Below are positions 1-7,994 of a stretch of DNA of 64,000 nucleotides, one piece after another. The DNA is from Bacteroidaceae bacterium (GTDB lineage: Bacteria; Bacteroidota; Bacteroidia; Bacteroidales; Bacteroidaceae), in assembly GCA_024682395.1 (NCBI GenBank), contig JAIKZH010000055.1:62001-126000 (forward strand). Reading direction: 5' to 3'. Every line of letters begins with the position of its first letter. Positions within the stretch are counted from its first letter, which is position 1. The translations under genes were made by a program, and so were the position numbers. The notes under the pieces were generated by a model. The model was not told the DNA's origin and did not search any database. It saw only the letters and a list, made by a program, of their open reading frames with translations.

Positions 1-1
1 C

Positions 2-790
2 AATGAGATGAGAAAAGAATTCTGTTTCTCACAAGAAGAAGTGGAACAGATTGAGAAATATGGCGAAACCACTGACGATCTTCACACCGACCTTCATGAA
101 TGCCTCGGACATGGCTCTGGTAAATTATTACCTGGAGTTGATGGCGACAGCTTAAAAGAATATGGTTCAACCATCGAAGAAGCACGTGCTGATTTATTTG
201 CATTATACTATTTGGCTGATGCTAAACTTGTAGAATTAGGACTTGTACCCGACGACAAGGCATATCGTTCAGAATATTACACATACATGATGAACGGATA
301 CATGACTCAGTTAGTACGTATTGAGCTTGGCAAAGACATTGAAGAAGCCCACATGCGTAATAGAGCATTGATTGCAAACTGGGTGATGGATCATTCAAAA
401 CGTAATAACGAAGAACCTGTAGTAAGTATAATCAAACGCAACGACAAGACTTACATCAAGGTAAACGATTATACTCAACTTCGCCTCCTATTCGGCAATT
501 TATTGGCTGAAATCCAGAGAATCAAGAGCGAAGGCGATTACAAAGCAGCTAAAAATCTCGTTGAGACTTATGGAGTAAAAATCGACAAAGACCTGCACAA
601 AGAGGTTCTGGAACGTTATACAAAACTCAATTTGGCACCATACAAAGGATTTATCAATCCAGTATATAAGCCAATTTATGATAAGAACGGAAATATTACA
701 GATGTCATGATTGACTATACAGAATCATACACAGACCAAATGCTTCGATATAGTCGTGACTATCGCACATTACCTCTCATCAATGAATAA
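2..790 (+). CDS. Dipeptidyl peptidase III (M49 zinc peptidase), 3' part only
   Basis: C-terminal part of a zinc-dependent exopeptidase that removes dipeptides from peptide N-termini. The M49 zinc motif HECLGH is at residues 30-35 counted from the Met codon at base 8, and the second motif EEARAD, which gives the third zinc ligand, is at 57-62. The reading frame is open back to base 2, so the Met at base 8 is internal and the true start lies outside the window; family members are about 550-700 residues, so well over half is missing. The stop codon overlaps the start of the next gene by 8 bases, suggesting translational coupling. Family is sure; localisation cannot be judged without the N-terminus. 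Confidence 0.9.
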   Translation, partial: NEMRKEFCFSQEEVEQIEKYGETTDDLHTDLHECLGHGSGKLLPGVDGDSLKEYGSTIEEARADLFALYYLADAKLVELGLVPDDKAYRSEYYTYMMNGYMTQLVRIELGKDIEEAHMRNRALIANWVMDHSKRNNEEPVVSIIKRNDKTYIKVNDYTQLRLLFGNLLAEIQRIKSEGDYKAAKNLVETYGVKIDKDLHKEVLERYTKLNLAPYKGFINPVYKPIYDKNGNITDVMIDYTESYTDQMLRYSRDYRTLPLINE

Positions 791-1352
791 TACAGTATCA
801 GAGATAATCTTAGATATAAAAAAAGATTTACGTGCCAACATGAATGGCGTTGCATCGGCAGCCATGAGATCTACCGCAGACTATCGCGTAAATTTCGGCG
901 TTGAATTACCACGCCTTCAAATGATTGCAAAAGACTACGGCAAGAGACATGATTTAGCCCAAGCATTATGGAAAGAATCCGTACGTGAATGTAAAATACT
1001 TGCAACATTGATTCAACCTGTGGAATTATTCGATGAAGAATTTGCCGACCTATGGATTGAATCAACTCATACAGCTGAGATTGCACAAATTGCATCACTC
1101 AATCTGTTTCAACACATGAAATGTGCTACAATTAAAGCATTTCAGTGGATTGCCTCAGAAAATGAGATTAAACAAGTTGCAGGACTTTGCATCATAAGCC
1201 ATCTCATTAGAGGAACCGAGTTCAGCGAACGCTCATTAAACGAACTAAACGACCAACTCATCGCGTTACTCGAGGCACAAGATACTCCACTGAGTGTAAG
1301 AAAACTTGCAAACAATATTTCAATACAGATAAATGATGACAGTGACAAATAA
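783..1352 (+). CDS. DNA alkylation repair (AlkD-like HEAT-repeat) protein
   Basis: 189-residue, all-helical protein resembling the AlkC/AlkD DNA alkylation repair family, whose HEAT-like repeats cradle DNA and remove bulky alkylated bases. The N-terminal segment with VELPRLQMIAKDYG and the following WKESVRECKILATL helix are the recognisable parts. I chose the ATG at 783, which overlaps the previous stop codon in the ATGAATAA arrangement, over an in-frame upstream start at 711 that would lie inside the peptidase gene. The 3' end overlaps the Fur gene by 20 bases, so the three genes are probably one transcript. I have not confirmed the catalytic Trp/Asp/Arg residues of AlkD, so activity is an inference. 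Confidence 0.75.
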   Translation: MNNTVSEIILDIKKDLRANMNGVASAAMRSTADYRVNFGVELPRLQMIAKDYGKRHDLAQALWKESVRECKILATLIQPVELFDEEFADLWIESTHTAEIAQIASLNLFQHMKCATIKAFQWIASENEIKQVAGLCIISHLIRGTEFSERSLNELNDQLIALLEAQDTPLSVRKLANNISIQINDDSDK

Positions 1353-1836
1353 CGACGACAAACGTCTTGCTTGTGCCAGAGAAGCTTTAACACAATACAT
1401 GTTAGAGAAACGCTGCCGCAAGACTCCAGAACGTTATGCTCTACTTGAAGCTGCATACACCATCGGTGAACAATTCACCGTTGACACTTTGCAGAAATTC
1501 GTAGAAAAAAAACTGCCCTTAAGCAGAGTCACTGTATATAACAACTTAGAATTATTTGTCAAAGCAGGACTCGTTGTAAAACATCCGACACCAGGATTGG
1601 TAAAATACGAAATCTGCTATGCAAAAAAAACGCACCACAAACTACTATGTACAGTATGTGGAAGCACCACAGAATTTCTTGACGATGCCATAAGTGATTT
1701 CTTGATGCAAAAACGCTTTAAGAAATTTCATTCGACAAACTGCTCTGTAACGATATTCGGTATATGCAGTCGCTGTCAGGCAAAAATCAACAGAGAAAGA
1801 AAGAAACTCAACAAACAAAATAAAAAAACAAAATGA
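1333..1836 (+). CDS. Fur-family metalloregulator
   Basis: Cytoplasmic DNA-binding repressor of the Fur/Zur/PerR family, 167 residues. A winged helix-turn-helix covers about residues 30-90 (SRVTVYNNLELFVKAGLV is the recognition region). A metal-site segment THHKLLCTVCG follows, with Cys106 and Cys109, and a second CxxC pair at Cys145/Cys148; the four cysteines form the usual structural zinc site. A very basic Lys-rich tail ends the protein. The ATG used overlaps the 3' end of the preceding gene, and its TGA overlaps the purA start (ATGA). The sequence alone does not say whether the sensed metal is iron, zinc, manganese or peroxide-reactive iron. Sitting in an operon with purA and aroA is unusual for Fur. 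Confidence 0.9.
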   Translation: MMTVTNNDDKRLACAREALTQYMLEKRCRKTPERYALLEAAYTIGEQFTVDTLQKFVEKKLPLSRVTVYNNLELFVKAGLVVKHPTPGLVKYEICYAKKTHHKLLCTVCGSTTEFLDDAISDFLMQKRFKKFHSTNCSVTIFGICSRCQAKINRERKKLNKQNKKTK

Positions 1837-3095
1837 AAGTAGACGTATTATTAGGTCTCCAATGGGGAGACGAAGGAAAAGGAAAGGTAGTTGACGTACT
1901 TACACCTCGTTATGATGTAGTCGCAAGATTCCAAGGTGGACCAAACGCAGGACACACCCTTGAATTCGAAGGACAAAAATATGTTTTACGTTCTATCCCA
2001 TCTGGTATATTCCAGGGAGATAAAGTAAACATCATCGGTAATGGTGTTGTACTGGCTCCAGACCTCTTCATGGACGAAGCTAAAGAATTAGAGAAATCTG
2101 GACACGAACTTAAAAGTCGTCTTCACATCTCTAAGAAAGCTCATCTCATAATGCCAACTCATCGTATTTTGGATGCTGCATACGAAGCTGCAAAAGGTAA
2201 GAACAAGGTTGGTACAACTGGTAAAGGTATCGGACCTACTTACACTGACAAAACAAGCAGAAACGGTCTTCGTGTAGGTGATATCCTTGATAACTTCGAG
2301 GAAAAATATGCAGCACACAAGGCACGCCACGAAGAGATGCTTCGCGCCCTCAACTATACAGACTACGATATCACAGAAATCGAACGTCACTGGATGGAAG
2401 GTATCGAATACATGAAACAATTCCCTCTCGTTGACAGCGAACACGAAGTAAACAATCTCCTTAAAGAAGGAAAGAGCATGCTTTGCGAAGGTGCACAAGG
2501 TACTATGTTGGATGTTGACTTCGGTTCATATCCATTCGTTACATCAAGCAACACTATCTGTGCTGGAGCATGTATCGGTCTTGGTATCGGTCCAAACAAA
2601 ATTGGTGACGTATTCGGTATCATAAAAGCATATTGTACTCGTGTTGGTGCAGGTCCATTCCCTACTGAACTTTTCGATGAAACCGGCGATAAGATTCGTG
2701 AAATCGGTCACGAATACGGAGCTGTTACAGGACGTGAAAGACGTTGCGGATGGATTGACCTCGTTGCATTAAAGTATGCCATTGCAGTAAACGGTGTAAC
2801 TAAACTCATCATGATGAAGAGCGACGTTCTCGATGGCTTTGAAACAATCAAAGCATGTGTTGCATACAAGCAAAACGGTGAATACATCAACTATTTCCCA
2901 TACGACATCAACAGCGGAATCGAACCAGTTTATGTTGAAATGCCAGGATGGAATCAGGATCTTACAAAGATCACATCTGAAGCAGAATTCCCAGAAGCAT
3001 TCAAGGACTATATTGCATTCCTCGAGCAAGAACTTGAAACTCCTATTACAATTGTTTCTGTTGGTCCTGACCGCGCTCAAACAATCGAAAGATAA
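1833..3095 (+). CDS. purA: Adenylosuccinate synthetase
   Basis: Makes adenylosuccinate from IMP, aspartate and GTP, the first committed step to AMP. The 420-residue length matches the family. The glycine-rich loop GDEGKGK spans residues 12-18, with Asp13 as catalytic base; His41 in GGPNAGHT is the second catalytic residue at the same number as in E. coli. TGKGIGPTYTDK and the C-terminal TGRERRCGW segments are also typical. It starts at an ATG overlapping the Fur stop codon, so it is translationally coupled to the regulator. A stretch of 58 bases separates it from aroA. Confidence 0.98.
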   Translation: MKVDVLLGLQWGDEGKGKVVDVLTPRYDVVARFQGGPNAGHTLEFEGQKYVLRSIPSGIFQGDKVNIIGNGVVLAPDLFMDEAKELEKSGHELKSRLHISKKAHLIMPTHRILDAAYEAAKGKNKVGTTGKGIGPTYTDKTSRNGLRVGDILDNFEEKYAAHKARHEEMLRALNYTDYDITEIERHWMEGIEYMKQFPLVDSEHEVNNLLKEGKSMLCEGAQGTMLDVDFGSYPFVTSSNTICAGACIGLGIGPNKIGDVFGIIKAYCTRVGAGPFPTELFDETGDKIREIGHEYGAVTGRERRCGWIDLVALKYAIAVNGVTKLIMMKSDVLDGFETIKACVAYKQNGEYINYFPYDINSGIEPVYVEMPGWNQDLTKITSEAEFPEAFKDYIAFLEQELETPITIVSVGPDRAQTIER

Positions 3096-3153
3096 AAACT
3101 GAGTGAATGACATTCATAAAACTCAGATACTCAATGAAATTTATATTAACTGA

Positions 3154-4338
3154 ATGAAAATAATTGCTCCCAAATCATATAACTCTTGCACGATTGGACT
3201 ACCTCCCTCAAAGAGCGTAGTCAATCGTGCTATTGTTTTATATTCTCTTTACAGAAACTGCACAAAATCTGGACAAGAAGATAATAGTGTCTCAATCAAA
3301 GATCTGTTAGATCAAAAATACGCAGGGCAACCTCTATGCGACGATATCAGTGTAATGCAATATCTCGCAGACAATATCAACAAAACTGACACATTCTCAG
3401 TTCAAGCATCAGGTACTGCAATGCGATTCGGAACAGCACTATTTGCTGTTACAGAAGGAACACGTACCATTACTGGAACAGCCAGATTATGCGAACGCCC
3501 TATCAAACCATTGGTTGACGCATTAAGACAATTGGGAGCAAACATTGAGTATTTAAAAGAAGAGGGTTATCCACCATTAAAAATTCATGGTAACCCACAA
3601 ATGAAAGGAGGCGAACTATCAATACGTGGTGATATAAGTTCACAATTTATATCTGCACTACTCATGATATCTCCGTCCACACAAAACGGCATCCACCTCA
3701 ATATCGAAGGCGAACAAGTTTCACAGTCGTATATAAATATGACAAACGAAATGATCAGACGAGTAATTGAGATGAATGAGACTCCAGAATTAGAGCCCGA
3801 CTGGTCTGCGGCTGCATTTTGGTATGAGATATCTACTCTTTGCGGAGTAACATTCAATCTGCCAGGATTGAAGTCAGATAGTGTTCAAGGAGATAAAATA
3901 TGCGATATAATATTCAAACTGATCAATGAATACAAAAAAGAAGATGGAATCTTCGAATACGACTTCCAAGATTGTCCCGACCTTGCTCAGGCTGTTATCG
4001 TGACATGCTGCGTAAAACAGATTCCATTCAAGTTTGTCGGTCTTAAAACTCTGAAAATAAAAGAAACAGACCGAATCGTCGCATTAAAGACCGAATTACA
4101 GAAGTTAGGTTATTGTCTAAACATTTCAAACGAAACCATTGAATTTGACGGCAAGAAAAACGATTGTCAAAACGATATAGTAAGTATTGAAACATATAAA
4201 GACCATAGAATGGCAATGGCTTTTGCGCCATGCGCCATAAAATTCGGTTCAATAGACATCTTAGATCCAGATGTAGTCAACAAATCATACCCAACATTCT
4301 GGAATGACCTACAAAAAGCAGGATTTATTTTATCATAA
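3154..4338 (+). CDS. aroA: 3-phosphoshikimate 1-carboxyvinyltransferase (EPSP synthase)
   Basis: Sixth step of the shikimate pathway: transfers enolpyruvyl from PEP to shikimate-3-phosphate. Signatures are PPSKSVVNR at residues 17-25 (Lys20, Arg25 bind PEP), SGTAMRFG where most homologues have SGTTMRLL, the KETDRI loop and DHRMAMAFA near the C-terminus. At 394 residues it is somewhat shorter than the usual 420-440 and the second half of the first lobe carries the reductions. All catalytic landmarks are present, so I take it as functional. It supplies chorismate, the precursor used by the trp operon found further along the window. Confidence 0.93.
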   Translation: MKIIAPKSYNSCTIGLPPSKSVVNRAIVLYSLYRNCTKSGQEDNSVSIKDLLDQKYAGQPLCDDISVMQYLADNINKTDTFSVQASGTAMRFGTALFAVTEGTRTITGTARLCERPIKPLVDALRQLGANIEYLKEEGYPPLKIHGNPQMKGGELSIRGDISSQFISALLMISPSTQNGIHLNIEGEQVSQSYINMTNEMIRRVIEMNETPELEPDWSAAAFWYEISTLCGVTFNLPGLKSDSVQGDKICDIIFKLINEYKKEDGIFEYDFQDCPDLAQAVIVTCCVKQIPFKFVGLKTLKIKETDRIVALKTELQKLGYCLNISNETIEFDGKKNDCQNDIVSIETYKDHRMAMAFAPCAIKFGSIDILDPDVVNKSYPTFWNDLQKAGFILS

Positions 4339-4383
4339 ATTCAAGATGAATCCATCACGACTTAATTGATAAAGAATAAAAAC

Positions 4384-4803
4384 ATGCAATATTTAATTTA
4401 CGGACTGATTACACTCGGAGTAATCGCATTTATATTAGGAATACTGCGTAATAGAGCTTTAAAACGGAAATTAGAACGAGGCGAAATCAATGAAATGCCT
4501 CAAATAAAACAAATTGAAGACATGGAATGCTGCGGACAGCATGAAGTGTGCGAAAAAGAAAGTCTGCTTGCAGCAATTAGTAAGGATATTGAATACTACA
4601 ACGACGAAGAACTCGATCGTTTCCGTGGTAAAGAATCGGAGGATTATACTTCCGATGAAATTGAAGAATTCAGAGAAGTTCTATTTACAATGCGTGACGA
4701 TGAAGTTGCTGGATGGGTACGCTCACTTCAGCTACGTTCAATAAATCTTCCTGATGATATCAAGAACGACGTTTACCTTATTGTTGGCGAACTAAGAAAA
4801 TAG
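4384..4803 (+). CDS. Conserved Bacteroidales membrane-anchored protein, unknown function
   Basis: 139 residues from the ATG at 4384 (an in-frame TTG 18 bases upstream is less likely). Residues 1-22 form one hydrophobic segment followed by RNRALKRK, suggesting a single-span anchor with an acidic cytoplasmic part. A compact Cys motif ECCGQHEVCEKESLLAA follows, then an acidic helix with YYNDEELDRFRG and a C-terminal helical part ending VGELRK. I recall relatives directly downstream of aroA in other Bacteroidales; some carry a phospholipase label, but I see no lipase motif supporting that. Cys-Cys-His-Cys could bind a metal or form a disulfide. Located 45 bases after aroA, probably co-transcribed. 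Confidence 0.7.
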   Translation: MQYLIYGLITLGVIAFILGILRNRALKRKLERGEINEMPQIKQIEDMECCGQHEVCEKESLLAAISKDIEYYNDEELDRFRGKESEDYTSDEIEEFREVLFTMRDDEVAGWVRSLQLRSINLPDDIKNDVYLIVGELRK

Positions 4804-4922
4804 TCTTTTTTATTTTTATAAGAAGACATTGTATGTTTCATTAAAGGAATAGAAAAGTCACATCAATCTGAAAGAGAGTCAAAACAGCGCTTTATAATAA
4901 TTTATATAAGAATGTTTTGTTT

Positions 4923-5138
4923 ATGAAATTTGAAACAAAATACAATGTAGGAGATCAAATATGGGGCATGCTTCATAATAAGCCTCATCTCTTTACCATA
5001 CAAAGAATTAAAATAGACACAAACTATGGTACATCTGAAGCACATTATTCAGAAACTTATTATCTGGATAACATTGCACAAAGAGTGTTAAAAGAAGATT
5101 TAGAGAAATACTTCTTTGCTACTAAAGAAAAGGCTTGA
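4923..5138 (+). CDS. Small hypothetical protein
   Basis: 71 residues starting at the ATG at 4923. The sequence KYNVGDQIWGMLHNKPHLFTIQRI suggests a small beta-rich (SH3-like) fold; a charged C-terminal helix follows (LKEDLEKYF). I do not recognise a named family, although short proteins of this look occur in Bacteroidetes chromosomes and mobile elements. No Shine-Dalgarno sequence is present, which is normal for this phylum. Codon use looks coding and the gene stands alone between aroA's partner and the DUF4294 gene. Moderate confidence that it is real. Confidence 0.5.
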   Translation: MKFETKYNVGDQIWGMLHNKPHLFTIQRIKIDTNYGTSEAHYSETYYLDNIAQRVLKEDLEKYFFATKEKA

Positions 5139-5140
5139 AT

Positions 5141-5245
5141 AACAAGAGAGTTGAAAATTGAACGTTGAAGGTTGAAGATTGAACGTTCTCAGGGGCTACG
5201 GAAATAATTATCAATTGTCAATTCTCAATTGTGCCTCCGTCACCT
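5141..5245. repeat. Dispersed AATTGA/TTGAAGG-type intergenic repeat, copy 1
   Basis: A low-complexity intergenic stretch: first several TTGAA-N-GTTGAA units, then a segment at 5213-5239 that, read on the minus strand, matches 14304-14330 on the plus strand at 25 of 27 positions (core CGGAGnCACAATTGAnAATTGACAATT). The AATTGACAATT core is itself an imperfect palindrome. It lies between two converging genes here. Confidence 0.6.
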
Positions 5246-5251
5246 GATCGT

Positions 5252-5908
5252 TTACATTTGTCCTGATTCAATCAAGAGAATACAACGTTCAGTTAGACGG
5301 TCGTCGATTTCAGGATCATATTCCTTCTTAAGGCTTGCACCGAATAATGAAGCAAAAGCATTATACAAACCAGCCTTAAAACCGCCCATATAGGTTTTTA
5401 TCAATTGATAACTTGTCTGATCACACTGACGGTCAATCAACTTGATAAGCAACTTACCCTGAGAGAATGTCAGTTTCTTCATACGTGGAGTATAAGTACG
5501 CTTCAGTTCTTTCTCCATCTGTTTCATATACTGATCCTTAGCACGCTTGTCGGGCAAAGAATCGAGATGCGCAATACATGAATTTATTGTATGTTGTATC
5601 TCCACAGCAATAGGATACACCTTCTTTATGTTATTTGCGATCTTGTAGTATTTCTTGGCCTGCGTCTTGGATTTAAACACTAATGGAGAGAAAACATAAA
5701 TATCATTCATTACAAACCAAGGAATAGAATCGCCTTCATACCACACCTTACCCGCATAACTCACACCATGTGAGAATACAGGAGCACCGGTCATGGCACG
5801 ATCCATCTCCAGAGTTGCCGTAATGCCCTGTGACTTTGCATTCTGTGAAACAAAAAACAACAGCCACGTGAAGATAAATGCCGATATGTATAGTTTTCTA
5901 CTTTTCAC
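5252..5908 (-). CDS. DUF4294 exported protein
   Basis: 218 residues with an N-terminal signal-like segment (residues 7-24, hydrophobic, then NAKSQG) indicating export to the periplasm or envelope. The body matches what I know of DUF4294: a short beta part with DSIPWFVMNDIYVF, then a long helical part including the KKLTFSQGKLLIKLIDRQ segment and TYMGGFKAGLYNAFASLFG. Function is unknown. The start codon is GTG; no in-frame ATG exists upstream of the signal peptide. A good minus-strand -7 box (TATTTTTG, 5913-5920) lies only five bases before it, so the mRNA may be nearly leaderless. It converges with the small gene ending at 5138. Confidence 0.8.
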   Translation of the reverse strand: MKSRKLYISAFIFTWLLFFVSQNAKSQGITATLEMDRAMTGAPVFSHGVSYAGKVWYEGDSIPWFVMNDIYVFSPLVFKSKTQAKKYYKIANNIKKVYPIAVEIQHTINSCIAHLDSLPDKRAKDQYMKQMEKELKRTYTPRMKKLTFSQGKLLIKLIDRQCDQTSYQLIKTYMGGFKAGLYNAFASLFGASLKKEYDPEIDDRLTERCILLIESGQM

Positions 5909-5994
5909 GCTGCAAAAATAGAAAGAATATTTTAGGAAATCGCAATATTTAAGAAAGATTTAACGTTGTTTGTTACTAATTTATGCTTTTTTAG

Positions 5995-6025
5995 TTTATC
6001 AATTCATTGAAAACAACTATCTTTG
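5995..6025 (+). promoter_or_regulatory. Bacteroidetes-type promoter for the PASTA-rluD-ddl operon
   Basis: TATCTTTG at 6018-6025 is a perfect -7 box (TAnnTTTG); TTTA at 5995-5998 is a weak -33 box at 19 bases spacing. The transcript would have a leader of about 165 bases before the ATG at 6196. Confidence 0.5.
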
Positions 6026-6195
6026 CAGTGAAATTCATATTTTTCTCAAAAAGAAGAGTGATATTGAGATTACAACAACTCTGTCCTAAAGACTATAAAA
6101 GAGAATGTAAACTATCTGCATTTTTCATCTTAGGAAACCGAAGTTAATGGACACTATATAAGAAACATATAAGCATATAAGTAACATTTAATAAC

Positions 6196-6849
6196 ATGGG
6201 ATTAAAGAAATATTTTACAGGCAAGACTGGTTTTGCATTTTGGTTAAATGTATTTTTAGCTATTGTTGTATTGATTACAGTACCAGTACTGCTTTTCAAT
6301 TGTCTTGATTCATACACTCATCATGGAGAAAAACTCAGTGTGCCATCTGTTATAGGCAAAAGAGCATATGAAGCAGAAAGCATCCTCGATAAGAAAGGAT
6401 TCGTTGCTGTCATATCCGACTCTACATACAGAAAATCCGCTAAACCAGGTGCCGTACTCGACCAGCACCCAAAAGCTGGCATAATGGTTAAATCTGGAAG
6501 AATCATATATCTTACAATCAATTTGTATGGAGAACCTCTGGTTAAGATTCCAGACCTTGCCCACAACAGCTCATTACGCGAAGCTGAAGTGCAATTACAT
6601 TCACTTGGATTCAAAACCACTGCCCCTAAGTTTGTACCAGGTCAGGCAAAAGACCTCGTGCTCATGATTAAACAAGGCAGACGAGAAGTTCATAGCGGTG
6701 AGATGGTATCAAAAGAACGTGCTTTGACAATCTATGCCGGAGCAGGTATTGAAGAAAGCGATACCGTTTATTTCGAAGATGACTATTCAAAAGATTCATT
6801 GATAAATACAGAAGAGATTCACGAAAGTAATTTTGACGTTCAACTCTAA
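6196..6849 (+). CDS. PASTA-domain membrane protein
   Basis: 217 residues. A short cytoplasmic N-terminus is followed by one transmembrane helix at about residues 14-36, then an extracytoplasmic part of consecutive PASTA modules (VPSVIGKRAYEAESILDKKGF, then IPDLAHNSSLREAEVQLHSLGF, and a degenerate third unit), ending in an acidic tail. PASTA modules are known from penicillin-binding proteins and Ser/Thr kinases, where they sense peptidoglycan fragments; here no kinase or transpeptidase domain is attached. The next two genes encode an RluD-like synthase and D-Ala-D-Ala ligase, and that neighbourhood with the modules suggests a cell-wall role. Confidence 0.85.
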   Translation: MGLKKYFTGKTGFAFWLNVFLAIVVLITVPVLLFNCLDSYTHHGEKLSVPSVIGKRAYEAESILDKKGFVAVISDSTYRKSAKPGAVLDQHPKAGIMVKSGRIIYLTINLYGEPLVKIPDLAHNSSLREAEVQLHSLGFKTTAPKFVPGQAKDLVLMIKQGRREVHSGEMVSKERALTIYAGAGIEESDTVYFEDDYSKDSLINTEEIHESNFDVQL

Positions 6850-6918
6850 CAGACAATTATCATTATAAATTATAACATAATTATTGATAATTGCTCTCAC
6901 ACGACAAACATCAACACA

Positions 6919-7992
6919 ATGGATCAAGACAAATTAAACATACAATTGAACGACCCAGACTTGGACGAAGATAACGATCAAGAACTCGACGAGGAAGAGT
7001 CACAATTATATGAACATCATAGAATAATCGTCGACCCTGGGCAGAAACCAATGAGGGTCGATGTTTTTCTTATCGACCACTTGCCAAATGTCAGCAGAAA
7101 CAGAATACAACGTGCGGCAGATTCAGGATTCATACTATGCAACGACCGTCCAATAAAACGCAGTTATAAGGTGAAACCTGCCGATGTCATACGTATAATG
7201 CTCGACAGACCATATTACGAAAATGCCATTATCCCCGAAGAAATACCATTAGACATTGTATATGAGGACGACGACATCATCGTAATCAACAAACAAGCAG
7301 GACTTGTTGTACATCCAGGACATGGCAACTGGCGAGGTACTATGCTTAACGCATTGGCATGGCATTTCAAGGATTCTCCTAAATACGATATAAACAATCC
7401 TGAAATTGGACTGGTACATCGTATTGACAAAGATACAAGCGGACTGCTTGTAGTTGCAAAAACAGCAGATGCCAAAACAAGTCTCGGACAACAGTTCTTC
7501 AACAAAACAACTAAACGCGAATACAACGCACTTGTGTGGGGACATATCAAAGAAGACGAAGGACGAATCGAAGGAAATATCGGACGTAATCCTAAAGACA
7601 GAATGCAAATGGCAGTATTCCCTCCTGACAGCGAGATTGGGAAACATGCTGTAACGCATTACTACGTACTACAAAGATTCGGCTACGCAACACTTGTTAA
7701 ATGTGTACTCGAAACAGGACGTACACATCAAATACGTGCCCACATGAAACATATCGGACACACACTCTTTAACGATGAACGATATGGAGGAGACCAAATA
7801 CTAAAAGGCACGACAACAAGCAGCTATAAGCAATTCATACAAAACTGCTTCAAGGTTTGCCCTCGACAAGCATTGCACGCAAAGACTCTCGGATTTGTAC
7901 ATCCACGCACAGGCAAAGAAATGATGTTCACATCAGAACTGCCACAAGACATGCAAGCATTAATTGATAAATGGAATAATTATAAAATATAA
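6919..7992 (+). CDS. RluA-family rRNA pseudouridine synthase (RluD-like)
   Basis: Converts uridines to pseudouridine in 23S rRNA. Order of parts: an acidic N-terminal extension of about 35 residues, an S4 RNA-binding domain (MRVDVFLIDHLPNVSRNRIQRAADSG, about 45-95), then the catalytic domain with HRIDKDTSG at 167-175, Asp170 being the catalytic residue, and RTHQIRAHMKHIGHTLFND near the C-terminus. The S4 domain plus this motif set fit RluD better than RluA or RluC, but site specificity cannot be read from sequence. Two bases separate its stop from ddl, so the two are coupled. Confidence 0.93.
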   Translation: MDQDKLNIQLNDPDLDEDNDQELDEEESQLYEHHRIIVDPGQKPMRVDVFLIDHLPNVSRNRIQRAADSGFILCNDRPIKRSYKVKPADVIRIMLDRPYYENAIIPEEIPLDIVYEDDDIIVINKQAGLVVHPGHGNWRGTMLNALAWHFKDSPKYDINNPEIGLVHRIDKDTSGLLVVAKTADAKTSLGQQFFNKTTKREYNALVWGHIKEDEGRIEGNIGRNPKDRMQMAVFPPDSEIGKHAVTHYYVLQRFGYATLVKCVLETGRTHQIRAHMKHIGHTLFNDERYGGDQILKGTTTSSYKQFIQNCFKVCPRQALHAKTLGFVHPRTGKEMMFTSELPQDMQALIDKWNNYKI

Positions 7993-7994
7993 AA

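Noticed and set aside
711..783. Longer start for the AlkD-like gene at 711
   Set aside because: It would extend 72 bases into the peptidase gene; the ATG at 783 overlapping the stop codon fits the domain start better.
2088..3113. Antisense frames inside purA of 114-136 codons
   Set aside because: They lie entirely within a certain gene, have Cys/Phe-rich unnatural composition and no start context; they are shadows.
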